Of a DNA stretch of 5,256 nucleotides, positions 1 to 5,256 are shown piece after piece (positions within the stretch are counted from its first letter, which is position 1; each line of letters opens with the position of its first letter). The DNA comes from CAMYLR01 sp039590215. Lineage in GTDB: Bacteria > Gemmatimonadota > Gemmatimonadetes > JACCXV01 > JAHWKZ01. Below the pieces are notes generated by a model, which was not told where the DNA came from, made no database searches, and was given only the letters and a program-made list of their open reading frames with translations. The translations under genes were made by a program, and so were the position numbers. The stretch covers positions 1 through 5,256 of the forward strand of contig JBDHFX010000113.1 of the NCBI GenBank assembly GCA_039590215.1, written 5' to 3'.

Positions 1-828
1 CCCGTCGCTGAAGTACTCGTTCTCCGGATCCGCGCTCATGTTCGCGAACGGGAGCACCGCGATCGAGCGGTCGATCTGCCCGACGTCCGCGGTGGCGACC
101 CGCGAATCACCGGCAGCCGATTGTTCGCTATCTCGGTCTTGAACACGGGAGATCAACAGCAGGGCCAACACGATCGTCCCGGCCAGCAGCGCGCCGCCCA
201 AGGCGATCCAACGTCGCTTGTTCGGCTTGGCGGTTTGAGCACGTGGCATCGTCGCTGCGGCTTGAACCGTTGGCTGCGGCTCCTCCAACGAAGCCCCCGC
301 GGCCATCGTTACACCGTAGACCGGGACCGCTTCGCCGATACCCTTTAGCTCGCGATCGCCGAGCGGCTCCAGCTCGAAGTCGTCGCGTCGGTGGAGCTGT
401 CGCCACACGTAGTCGCTGACGAGCACCTGCCCTGGTTGAGCGACGGTCTGAAGGCGCGATGCGAAGTTGAGGCCGTCACCGTACGCATCGCCGTCCGCCG
501 TGGTGACGATCTCACCCAAATGGAGACCGGCATGGGCTCGGGCAGGCGTGCTCGCGCTCTGAGAGCGCTCTTCGAAATCGCTCACGATCTTGAGCGCCGT
601 CCGCGTCGCGCTATCGGTGCTGGTAAAAACCACGAGCGCGCCGTCGCCGAGGAATTTGACGACTCGACCGCCGTAGCGGGCAACGACATCGCGGGTCACA
701 GACTGGAAGAGGTCGACGAGTTTGAGCGCCCGGTCTTCGTGAGCGGCAGCCAACTTGGTGTACCCGCACACATCGACGAACAACACCGCCGCCAAACGGC
801 GATCACCAGACTCCACCGTTGCGCTCAC
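1..828 (-). CDS. Membrane-bound class III adenylate cyclase with TolB-like domain (3' end missing)
   Basis: Predicted to make cAMP from ATP at the inner membrane. The 276 visible residues start at GTG 828 and stay open to the window edge. Residues 12-172 form a class III cyclase domain: metal-binding Asp19 (FVDVCGYTKL) and Asp62 (FLGDG), adenine-selecting Lys58 and Asp114, and transition-state Asn121 and Arg125 (YGDGLNFASRL). All canonical residues are present, so it should be active and prefer ATP to GTP. A linker (about 175-200) leads to basic KRR and one membrane helix (about 207-227), which puts the cyclase in the cytoplasm and the rest outside. Residues 255-276 (SIAVLPFANMSADPE) match the opening of TolB-like domains, which in such proteins often precede TPR repeats; that part is beyond the window. 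GTG is chosen because an in-frame TAG lies four codons upstream and no ATG intervenes; no good ribosome site is visible. It follows apbE by 57 bases, so co-transcription is possible but unproven. Confidence 0.9.
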   Translation of the reverse strand, partial: MSATVESGDRRLAAVLFVDVCGYTKLAAAHEDRALKLVDLFQSVTRDVVARYGGRVVKFLGDGALVVFTSTDSATRTALKIVSDFEERSQSASTPARAHAGLHLGEIVTTADGDAYGDGLNFASRLQTVAQPGQVLVSDYVWRQLHRRDDFELEPLGDRELKGIGEAVPVYGVTMAAGASLEEPQPTVQAAATMPRAQTAKPNKRRWIALGGALLAGTIVLALLLISRVQDRDSEQSAAGDSRVATADVGQIDRSIAVLPFANMSADPENEYFSDG

Positions 829-885
829 ATCCGTAATCTAGGCTCCGGCCAAATGTCTGGCCTTTACGCGGGCAACAAGTTTGGC

Positions 886-1887
886 TTACCCGATGTGCTC
901 GATCTCGGCGTCGGGCGAGGTGGCGGCCACGAGGTGTCGGGCGCGATCGGCGGCGCAGCCAAAGATGGCGGTGCCGGCCGCGTCGGCCGTCATACACGAG
1001 TCGGCGCTTACGGTCACACTGTGGAGCGGTGATCGGCGGGGCGCGCCGGTAACCGGGTCGAGCAGGTGGTGGTAGCGCCGCCCGGCGTGCTCGAAGAACT
1101 GCTCGTAGTCGCCCGACGTCGCGACGGCGCGGTTTGTGACCTTCACCGTGTGGGTGACCCGGTCGCGATCGCTCGATGATCGAATGCCGATCTCCCACGG
1201 ATCACCGTCTTGTGAGACGCCGAGGGCGTAGAGGTCTCCACCGACATTGACCAACGCGTTGCGGATCCCCCATTCGCGAAGCGCATCGACCGCCCGGTCG
1301 ACGCCATACCCCTTGGCGATCCCGCCGAGATCGATCGCCAGGTCGCGGTCACGAAACACGACCACCGGTGCACCGTTGGCGCGCTGATCGACCTCTAGCC
1401 ACTGGTAAAACTGTCGATTTGCGTAGCGTCGCACGTCCATATCCGGCGGCGGAGCCAAACGTCGCTCCACGTCCCACAGCGCCACCGCGTTGGCTAGGCA
1501 CGGGTCGAATACGCCGCCGCTCGCTTTCGCCCAACGCAACGCCTCGATGAGGACGTCGGCGGTCGGCTGGCTGACAACGACCGGCCTAGCGGCCGCCAAC
1601 CGGTTTGCGCGACCGACATCCGAATCCCCGCGGAATCGTGTCATGGTGCGATCGACCCACCTGAGCGCGTCGAGCGCCGCGCTGATAGCTCCGTGAGCGT
1701 AGCGTGGATTCTGATGCACGACGGCGAGCTCGGCGATCGTTCCCATGACGGGCGCAGTCCGGCGGACGACACGCCGACCGGGCTGGATCGCCCTCGGCAA
1801 CGAAGCGACCACAAACGCGCCGATTCCGAGAGTCAGAAAGAGTCGCCGATTCGGCAGCGACTGTTGATCGCCGTTACGCTCACCCAT
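886..1887 (-). CDS. apbE: ApbE-family FAD:protein FMN transferase
   Basis: Uses FAD and Mg2+ to attach FMN covalently to a threonine of target proteins on the outer side of the membrane; the natural targets here are RnfD and RnfG. The protein has 333 residues, normal for the family. Conserved blocks in order: MGT (48-50), GGVFDP (124-129), DLGGIAKGYGVDRA (186-199), NVGGDLYALG (214-223), ATSGDYEQFF (256-265), HHLLDPVTGAP (273-283) and a metal-site region, TADAAGTA (300-307). The N-terminus carries NRRLFLTLG (13-21) followed by a hydrophobic run to about residue 30, which looks like a Tat signal; there is no lipobox cysteine and no clear AxA cleavage site, so it may stay as an anchor. Two adjacent ATGs exist, at 1890 and 1887. 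The second is chosen because it lies 7 bases from an AGGAG. The gene overlaps the end of the small cysteine-rich gene, which supports membership in the Rnf operon. Confidence 0.95.
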   Translation of the reverse strand: MGERNGDQQSLPNRRLFLTLGIGAFVVASLPRAIQPGRRVVRRTAPVMGTIAELAVVHQNPRYAHGAISAALDALRWVDRTMTRFRGDSDVGRANRLAAARPVVVSQPTADVLIEALRWAKASGGVFDPCLANAVALWDVERRLAPPPDMDVRRYANRQFYQWLEVDQRANGAPVVVFRDRDLAIDLGGIAKGYGVDRAVDALREWGIRNALVNVGGDLYALGVSQDGDPWEIGIRSSSDRDRVTHTVKVTNRAVATSGDYEQFFEHAGRRYHHLLDPVTGAPRRSPLHSVTVSADSCMTADAAGTAIFGCAADRARHLVAATSPDAEIEHIG

Positions 1888-2050
1888 CATTCCACTCCTC
1901 TTCGGCTGTTCCGGTGCCGCATGTCTCACACCCGGACCGGTCGCGTCTACCACAAGTACCGCACGCTGGGTCTCTGCCCGACTGGAGCATCACCAACGCG
2001 AACACGACGAACAGTGCGGCCGCCGCCACAATCCCGACCACGGCGCTCAC
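1880..2050 (-). CDS. Small cysteine-rich single-helix membrane protein, possible Rnf assembly factor (NqrM-like)
   Basis: A 56-residue protein too short for usual ORF cut-offs. It starts at a GTG that overlaps the rnfA stop by four bases (GTGA), exactly like the other junctions in the operon, and it ends inside the start of apbE. Residues 4-22 are a hydrophobic helix with no charge before it; the positive residues follow it (R26, R35, R36, R38), so the C-terminal part should face the cytoplasm. That part carries four cysteines as two CxxC pairs: C30, C33, C41 and C44 (CGTCG and CETCG, seven residues apart), then an acidic tail. NqrM (DUF539), a small one-helix protein with four cysteines encoded beside apbE in nqr operons, is needed for maturation of the membrane iron centre of Na+-NQR. 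The layout and neighbourhood here are alike, but the cysteine spacing is not that of NqrM. It could instead be a remnant of the RnfB N-terminus, which also has a helix then a cysteine cluster. Caution: two AGA codons and less GC-biased third positions in the second half. No strong ribosome site precedes it. Confidence 0.7.
   Translation of the reverse strand: MSAVVGIVAAAALFVVFALVMLQSGRDPACGTCGRRDRSGCETCGTGTAEEEWNDG
1895..1899 (-). promoter_or_regulatory. Ribosome binding site of apbE
   Basis: AGGAG on the minus strand, inside the Glu-Glu codons near the end of the small upstream gene. It lies 7 bases before ATG 1887 and 4 bases before ATG 1890, which favours the inner ATG. It is one of only two strong Shine-Dalgarno sequences seen in the block, so apbE may be initiated partly independently of coupling. 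Confidence 0.75.
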
Positions 2051-2622
2051 GAGCTCAACAACCCGGCAAAGCCCATAAATGCCATCGACAGGCTGGCGGC
2101 GACGATCAACACGAGCCCCATGCCGCGGGCCAATCCGGGAAGATCGGAGAGCTCGGTTTGCTGGCGGATCGACGCCATCAGAACCAGCGCCAGGGCCAAT
2201 CCGAGCCCGGCACCGACCGCGAAGGACAACCCTTCAAGGAACCCGTAACCGCGATTCGTCTGGAAGATCGCCAACCCCAGGATGGCACAGTTGGTCGTGA
2301 TCAGCGGAAGAAAGATGCCCAGCTCGCGAAACAGCATCGGACTCAACTTCTTGATCGTCATCTCGACGATCTGGACCAGCGACGCGATCACGACGATAAA
2401 CGAAATGAGCCTCAGGTACGGAGCGTAAGCCAACACAAACGTGTTGAGAAACCAAACCGTGACCGACGTCAATACCATGACGAAGATGTTGGCCGCCCCC
2501 ATGCGCAACGCGGTAGCGACGCGCGCCGACACGCCCATGAAGGGGCACAACCCCAGGAACAGTGCGAGCGTAAAGTTGTTGACGACCATCGCCGAAATCA
2601 GAATCCAGAAGAGATCGCTCAT
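2047..2622 (-). CDS. rnfA: Rnf complex membrane subunit RnfA
   Basis: Integral membrane subunit of the Rnf complex, homologous to NqrE and pseudo-symmetric with RnfE. The two together bind an iron-sulfur cluster within the membrane that passes electrons across it. The protein has 191 residues, the usual length, with about six membrane helices. The family signatures are clear: VVNNFTLALFLGLCPFMGVS (13-32) with Cys26, and LGIFLPLITTNCAILG (101-116) with Cys112; these two cysteines are the expected cluster ligands. The start is ATG 2622, which overlaps the rnfE stop as ATGA and has a strong GGAGG five bases upstream; the longer in-frame extension up to 2766 lies inside rnfE and is not part of the protein. 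In many clostridial operons rnfB comes next, but here a short cysteine-rich gene does. Confidence 0.97.
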   Translation of the reverse strand: MSDLFWILISAMVVNNFTLALFLGLCPFMGVSARVATALRMGAANIFVMVLTSVTVWFLNTFVLAYAPYLRLISFIVVIASLVQIVEMTIKKLSPMLFRELGIFLPLITTNCAILGLAIFQTNRGYGFLEGLSFAVGAGLGLALALVLMASIRQQTELSDLPGLARGMGLVLIVAASLSMAFMGFAGLLSS

Positions 2623-3281
2623 GCCGCCCTCCGCGTCGCCACGCCGTGGGGCCAGCGCCGAACCTGGGCCAGAGCACCCTCGGTGCGCCCCCGCCACCAT
2701 CCGAGCACGAGCAGGAACACACCCAACGTGAGGAAGCCACCCGGCGGGAGGATCATGATGATCCACGGCTCGTAACCGGCGCCGAACAGGCTGTACCCGA
2801 GGATCGACCCGTTACCGAGTACTTCGCGCACCGTGCCCATCATGAGCATCGCGATCATAAACCCGGTGCCGGTCCCGGCTGCGTCGAGCACCGCCCGAGA
2901 AACGGGACGCTTCGAGGCGAACGCTTCCTGCCGCCCGAGGATCATGCAGTTGACAACGATCAGCGCGATAAACGCGCCCAGCGCTTTGTGGATCTCGGGC
3001 ACGACCGCCGCCAGCACCAGGTCGGCAATCGTCACGAACGTGGCGATAATCAGGATGTAGGCGGAGATCCGCACTTCGTGCGGGATGAATCGCTTGAACG
3101 CCGACACCAGCAAGCTCGATCCCATCAGGACAAAGAACGTGGCCAACCCCATCGCCAGGCTGTTGGCTACGGTATTCGTTACCGCTAGCGCTGGGCACAG
3201 TCCGAGCAGCTGGATGAGCACCGGGTTCTCGCGCCAGATGCCCCGTACGAGATCGTGCTGCGCGGTCGTCTCGGCCTTCAT
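2619..3281 (-). CDS. rnfE: Rnf complex membrane subunit RnfE
   Basis: Integral membrane subunit homologous to NqrD, partner of RnfA in holding the intramembrane iron-sulfur cluster and part of the ion-translocating core. It has 220 residues. After a short cytoplasmic N-terminus comes the signature ENPVLIQLLGLCPALAVTN (18-36) with Cys29; then EVRISAYILIIATFVTIADL (69-88), and LGAFIALIVVNCMILGRQEA (101-120) with Cys112. The two cysteines match those of RnfA in inverted-repeat fashion. About six membrane helices are visible, ending near residue 195. The C-terminal tail (197-220) is rich in arginine and should lie in the cytoplasm. The ATG at 3281 overlaps the rnfG stop (ATGA) and the gene end overlaps rnfA in the same way, so translation is probably coupled at both ends; no strong ribosome site of its own is visible. 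Confidence 0.97.
   Translation of the reverse strand: MKAETTAQHDLVRGIWRENPVLIQLLGLCPALAVTNTVANSLAMGLATFFVLMGSSLLVSAFKRFIPHEVRISAYILIIATFVTIADLVLAAVVPEIHKALGAFIALIVVNCMILGRQEAFASKRPVSRAVLDAAGTGTGFMIAMLMMGTVREVLGNGSILGYSLFGAGYEPWIIMILPPGGFLTLGVFLLVLGWWRGRTEGALAQVRRWPHGVATRRAA
2628..2632 (-). promoter_or_regulatory. Ribosome binding site of rnfA
   Basis: GGAGG on the minus strand, five bases before the rnfA ATG at 2622 and within the last codons of rnfE. It fixes the rnfA start and rules out the longer in-frame reading that extends back to 2766. Confidence 0.8.
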
Positions 3282-3913
3282 TGCTTAACTGTCGATGGAT
3301 ATGTATCGAGCAGCGAGCCGAGCTCCTCGAGTCGATTATTGATGATCGCGATTACGGTGCGCGATGAGATCGTCGCACCGGTGATCATGTCGACCTCGTG
3401 CGGGTCGCCCTGCCCAGCGCCCTGTTTGACCCCGATCAGCGGCGTCTGGACACCGTCGAACTCGGCCACGAAGTCGACGTCCTTCTCGATCTTGTCGCCG
3501 AGACCCGGGGTCTCCTTGCTCTCCAACACTTCCATTCCCACGACTTCGCCGCTGCTCGGATCGTAGCCAAAGATCAACCGGATGATGTCCTGATACCCCG
3601 GCTCGCCGCCGGTGATCGCAAACCCCACCGGCACATCGGATTCGTCGTAGCCCAAGAACACGCGTTCCAGATCGCGCTCGAGCACGCCTTCGGGTGGCGT
3701 TTCGCGCAGCGCACCGTCGACGACGTACAACGTGTCGTAGTGGGCCGGGGCGGCGAGGACGTTGTCGATCGCGGCGGCCAGCACGGCCGCTCGATGGGCC
3801 TCGATTTGTGGTTCGGCCCACTCGAAGACGACGACGATCAACAGACCGGCCATCCCTCCGGCTGTCGCCAACGTCATCACCAACCGCCATGCTGGCGCAC
3901 CACGTATCGTCAT
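3278..3913 (-). CDS. rnfG: Rnf complex flavoprotein subunit RnfG
   Basis: Membrane-anchored subunit homologous to NqrC that carries covalently bound FMN on the outer face of the membrane and relays electrons between RnfD and the RnfA/RnfE centre. It has 211 residues. One N-terminal helix (about 10-31) follows two arginines, so the bulk of the protein is outside. The FMN-binding domain contains ETPGLGDKIEKD (134-145), a family hallmark, and the flavinylation motif DMITGATISS (175-184), in which Thr181 should receive FMN from ApbE. The ATG at 3913 overlaps the rnfD stop as ATGA, and the gene ends with the same kind of overlap into rnfE. All family landmarks are intact. Confidence 0.96.
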   Translation of the reverse strand: MTIRGAPAWRLVMTLATAGGMAGLLIVVVFEWAEPQIEAHRAAVLAAAIDNVLAAPAHYDTLYVVDGALRETPPEGVLERDLERVFLGYDESDVPVGFAITGGEPGYQDIIRLIFGYDPSSGEVVGMEVLESKETPGLGDKIEKDVDFVAEFDGVQTPLIGVKQGAGQGDPHEVDMITGATISSRTVIAIINNRLEELGSLLDTYPSTVKQ

Positions 3914-4911
3914 GCCGCTGCCACCCCGTCACCTTGTCTTCCGAACACGCGTGGCTGAGTCGCCTGATTGATGAACGGCACCAGCGCGTTCATCAGCAGG
4001 ATCGCGTACATCACACCCTCAGGCAGCCCGCCCCAGACGCGAATCACCACCACGAGGGCGCCGATCCCAGCGCCAAACACCCACGCCCCGCGCCGGGTGA
4101 CAGGCGATGTCACCGGGTCGGTCGCCATGTAGATCGCACCCAACATCAAGCCGCCGGAAAAGAGCATGAACAGCGGCCCGGGATAACTCGAGTTGATCGC
4201 CGTCAAGATCCCCGATAGTCCGGCCACGGTAACAAAGATCGCCACCGGGATCCGCCAATCCAGGTACTGCTTGATCGCCAGATAACCGCCACCCAGCAGG
4301 ATCAACAACGCCGCCGTCTCGCCGACCGACCCCGCGGTGTTGCCCATAAACAGATCACCGACCGGCGTCGACGTGGCCTCGAACTTCATGAGCCCGAGCG
4401 GTGTGGCCTCCGTCACCGCGTCGCTCGACGACCGCATGAGCGGTAGCGCGAAATTGTCTCCGCGCAACTCTGTGAAGCTGCCACCGACCGCCGGCCACGT
4501 CGTGATCGCGGCTGGAAAGGCAGCCTGCAGAAACGCGCGCCCGAGCAGCGCCGGGTTGAACACGTTTTGTCCCAAGCCGCCGAAGATCAGCTTGCCGAAC
4601 CCGATGCCGAACGCGCCCCCAAGGAAAGCCATCCACATCGGCATCCCGGCCGGCAAGCAAAGCCCCAGCAAAACACCGGTGATCGCCGCCGAGCCGTCGC
4701 CGAGGCTGCCGGCCGAGCCGAACACGCGCTCGGTCAGAACCGCGCCAGCCGTCGCCGCCGCGATCACCAGCAGCGCGCTCACCCCAAAGAAGTACGCCGC
4801 CACCGTCACGATCGGCGCCAGACTGCCGACCACCGACCACATGATCCGGCGGGTGGTGTCGCCACCTTTTAGGTGCGGCGACGCCGTCAACTCGAAGTGT
4901 GGGTCGCTCAC
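3910..4911 (-). CDS. rnfD: Rnf complex membrane flavoprotein subunit RnfD
   Basis: Integral membrane subunit homologous to NqrB that carries covalent FMN and is thought to take part in ion translocation. It has 333 residues and roughly nine or ten membrane helices. Family landmarks: SPHLKGGDTTRRIMW near the N-terminus (11-25), GGLGQNVFNPALLGRAF (111-127), the flavinylation motif DAVTEATPL (164-172) with Thr170 as the expected FMN attachment site, GSVGETA (194-200), and MATDPVTSPVT (262-272) near the last helices. The flavin motif has Glu168 where RnfG has Gly, but it keeps the D-x-x-T-x-A-T pattern read by ApbE. The start is GTG 4911, which overlaps the rnfC stop by four bases (GTGA); the open frame extends further upstream but only as an out-of-frame reading of rnfC. 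The gene ends overlapping rnfG by four bases. Confidence 0.96.
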   Translation of the reverse strand: MSDPHFELTASPHLKGGDTTRRIMWSVVGSLAPIVTVAAYFFGVSALLVIAAATAGAVLTERVFGSAGSLGDGSAAITGVLLGLCLPAGMPMWMAFLGGAFGIGFGKLIFGGLGQNVFNPALLGRAFLQAAFPAAITTWPAVGGSFTELRGDNFALPLMRSSSDAVTEATPLGLMKFEATSTPVGDLFMGNTAGSVGETAALLILLGGGYLAIKQYLDWRIPVAIFVTVAGLSGILTAINSSYPGPLFMLFSGGLMLGAIYMATDPVTSPVTRRGAWVFGAGIGALVVVIRVWGGLPEGVMYAILLMNALVPFINQATQPRVFGRQGDGVAAA

Positions 4912-5256
4912 GCGGCCTGCGTCGCGATCTTGTGCAGCGCGGCCTTCCCTATGGCAAACATCTGCGACAAGGGGATGTTGGACGGGCAGACGTAGGAACA
5001 CGCCCCGCACAACATGCAATCGGCGAGATGCGTGGCCTCCATCTCTTCGTAGCGGCCGACTTGTGCCAACGAGCCGAGCAATTGCGGATTCAAGAACACC
5101 GGGCACGCATCCAGACAACGCCCACAGTGGATACACGGGTAAGTCGGGTGGCGCTCGGTTTCGGCGCGGGTCAGGACCACCACGCCGGTCGTCCCCTTTA
5201 TGATCGGCACATCGAGATCGGTCTGGGGCGCGCCCATCATCGGCCCGCCAAACAAG
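4908..5256 (-). CDS. rnfC: Rnf complex iron-sulfur subunit RnfC (5' part missing)
   Basis: C-terminal 115 or so residues of the peripheral cytoplasmic subunit that exchanges electrons with NAD(H) and is homologous to NqrA plus a ferredoxin-like domain. The visible part begins in LFGGPMMGAP, a conserved stretch of the family, and continues through two 4Fe-4S motifs: CIHCGRCLDACP (Cys 41, 44, 47 and 51 of the fragment) and CMLCGACSYVCP (Cys 80, 83, 86 and 90). The protein ends only 24 residues after the last of these cysteines, without the long alanine- and lysine-rich tail of many gammaproteobacterial RnfC proteins. The NADH and FMN sites lie in the missing N-terminal part. The frame is open to the window edge, so the real start is upstream beyond 5256. 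The TGA stop overlaps the GTG start of rnfD. Confidence 0.96.
   Translation of the reverse strand, partial: LFGGPMMGAPQTDLDVPIIKGTTGVVVLTRAETERHPTYPCIHCGRCLDACPVFLNPQLLGSLAQVGRYEEMEATHLADCMLCGACSYVCPSNIPLSQMFAIGKAALHKIATQAA

Noticed and set aside
562..571. Ten-base palindrome AGAGCGCTCT
   Set aside because: It lies within the conserved cyclase domain coding sequence and has no second copy or spacing that would suggest an operator.
847..862. Inverted repeat GGCCA-6 bases-TGGCC in the gap between apbE and the cyclase gene
   Set aside because: The stem is only five base pairs and no T-run follows on the minus strand, so it does not qualify as a factor-independent terminator; it could occur by chance at this base composition.
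829..863. Possible promoter for a leaderless cyclase transcript (TAGATT at 835-840, about seven bases before the GTG)
   Set aside because: Only a partial match to a -10 box, and nothing like a -35 box at the right distance (AGGCCA there).
391..1032. 213-codon plus-strand ORF opposite the cyclase and the end of apbE
   Set aside because: It is a shadow of the cyclase frame, which has all catalytic residues in order on the minus strand.
1693..2775. 360-codon plus-strand ORF opposite apbE, the small gene, rnfA and part of rnfE
   Set aside because: Its product is a low-complexity mix rich in Arg, Gln, His and Asp, typical of the antisense of high-GC membrane genes; the minus-strand genes are clear homologues.
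3398..3958. 186-codon plus-strand ORF opposite rnfG
   Set aside because: Antisense of a well-conserved gene, with no recognisable domain.
4337..5203. 288-codon plus-strand ORF opposite rnfC and rnfD
   Set aside because: Pure antisense of two recognised genes, with no motif of its own and a Pro/Ser/Arg-rich composition.

Overview
The window is a gene-dense, high-GC stretch with every supported gene on the minus strand. Read in transcription order (from position 5256 down to 1) it holds the end of rnfC, complete rnfD, rnfG, rnfE and rnfA, an unlisted 56-residue cysteine-rich membrane protein, an apbE-type flavin transferase, and the first 276 codons of a membrane-bound class III adenylate cyclase. 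There are no RNA genes, mobile elements, CRISPR arrays or recognisable factor-independent terminators. The only non-coding stretch is the 57 bases between apbE and the cyclase gene.

Positions 1880-5256 are the Rnf block (Rnf is the ion-pumping ferredoxin:NAD+ oxidoreductase, a relative of Na+-NQR). Neighbouring genes overlap by exactly four bases (GTGA or ATGA) at five consecutive junctions, and the sixth junction, into apbE, overlaps by 8 or 11 bases. The block is therefore almost certainly one translationally coupled operon whose promoter lies beyond position 5256. The cofactor sites are visible: two 4Fe-4S motifs in RnfC, covalent-FMN threonine motifs in RnfD and RnfG, and one conserved membrane cysteine pair each in RnfA and RnfE for the shared intramembrane iron-sulfur centre. 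ApbE would attach the FMN groups. The small cysteine-rich protein sits where an assembly factor might be expected. It resembles NqrM (DUF539, the Na+-NQR maturation factor) in layout but not in exact cysteine spacing, and it is the most interesting item here. No rnfB follows rnfA, so rnfB may lie upstream of rnfC (an rnfBCDGEA order) or elsewhere.

Positions 1-828 encode a cytoplasmic cyclase domain with all canonical catalytic residues, one membrane helix, and the start of a TolB-like domain that runs off the window. It may be the last gene of the same transcript or a separate unit.

The organism is probably a high-GC Gram-negative bacterium: Rnf, a Tat-like signal on ApbE, and a cyclase-TolB fusion all fit. 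The sequence alone does not let me name a phylum.
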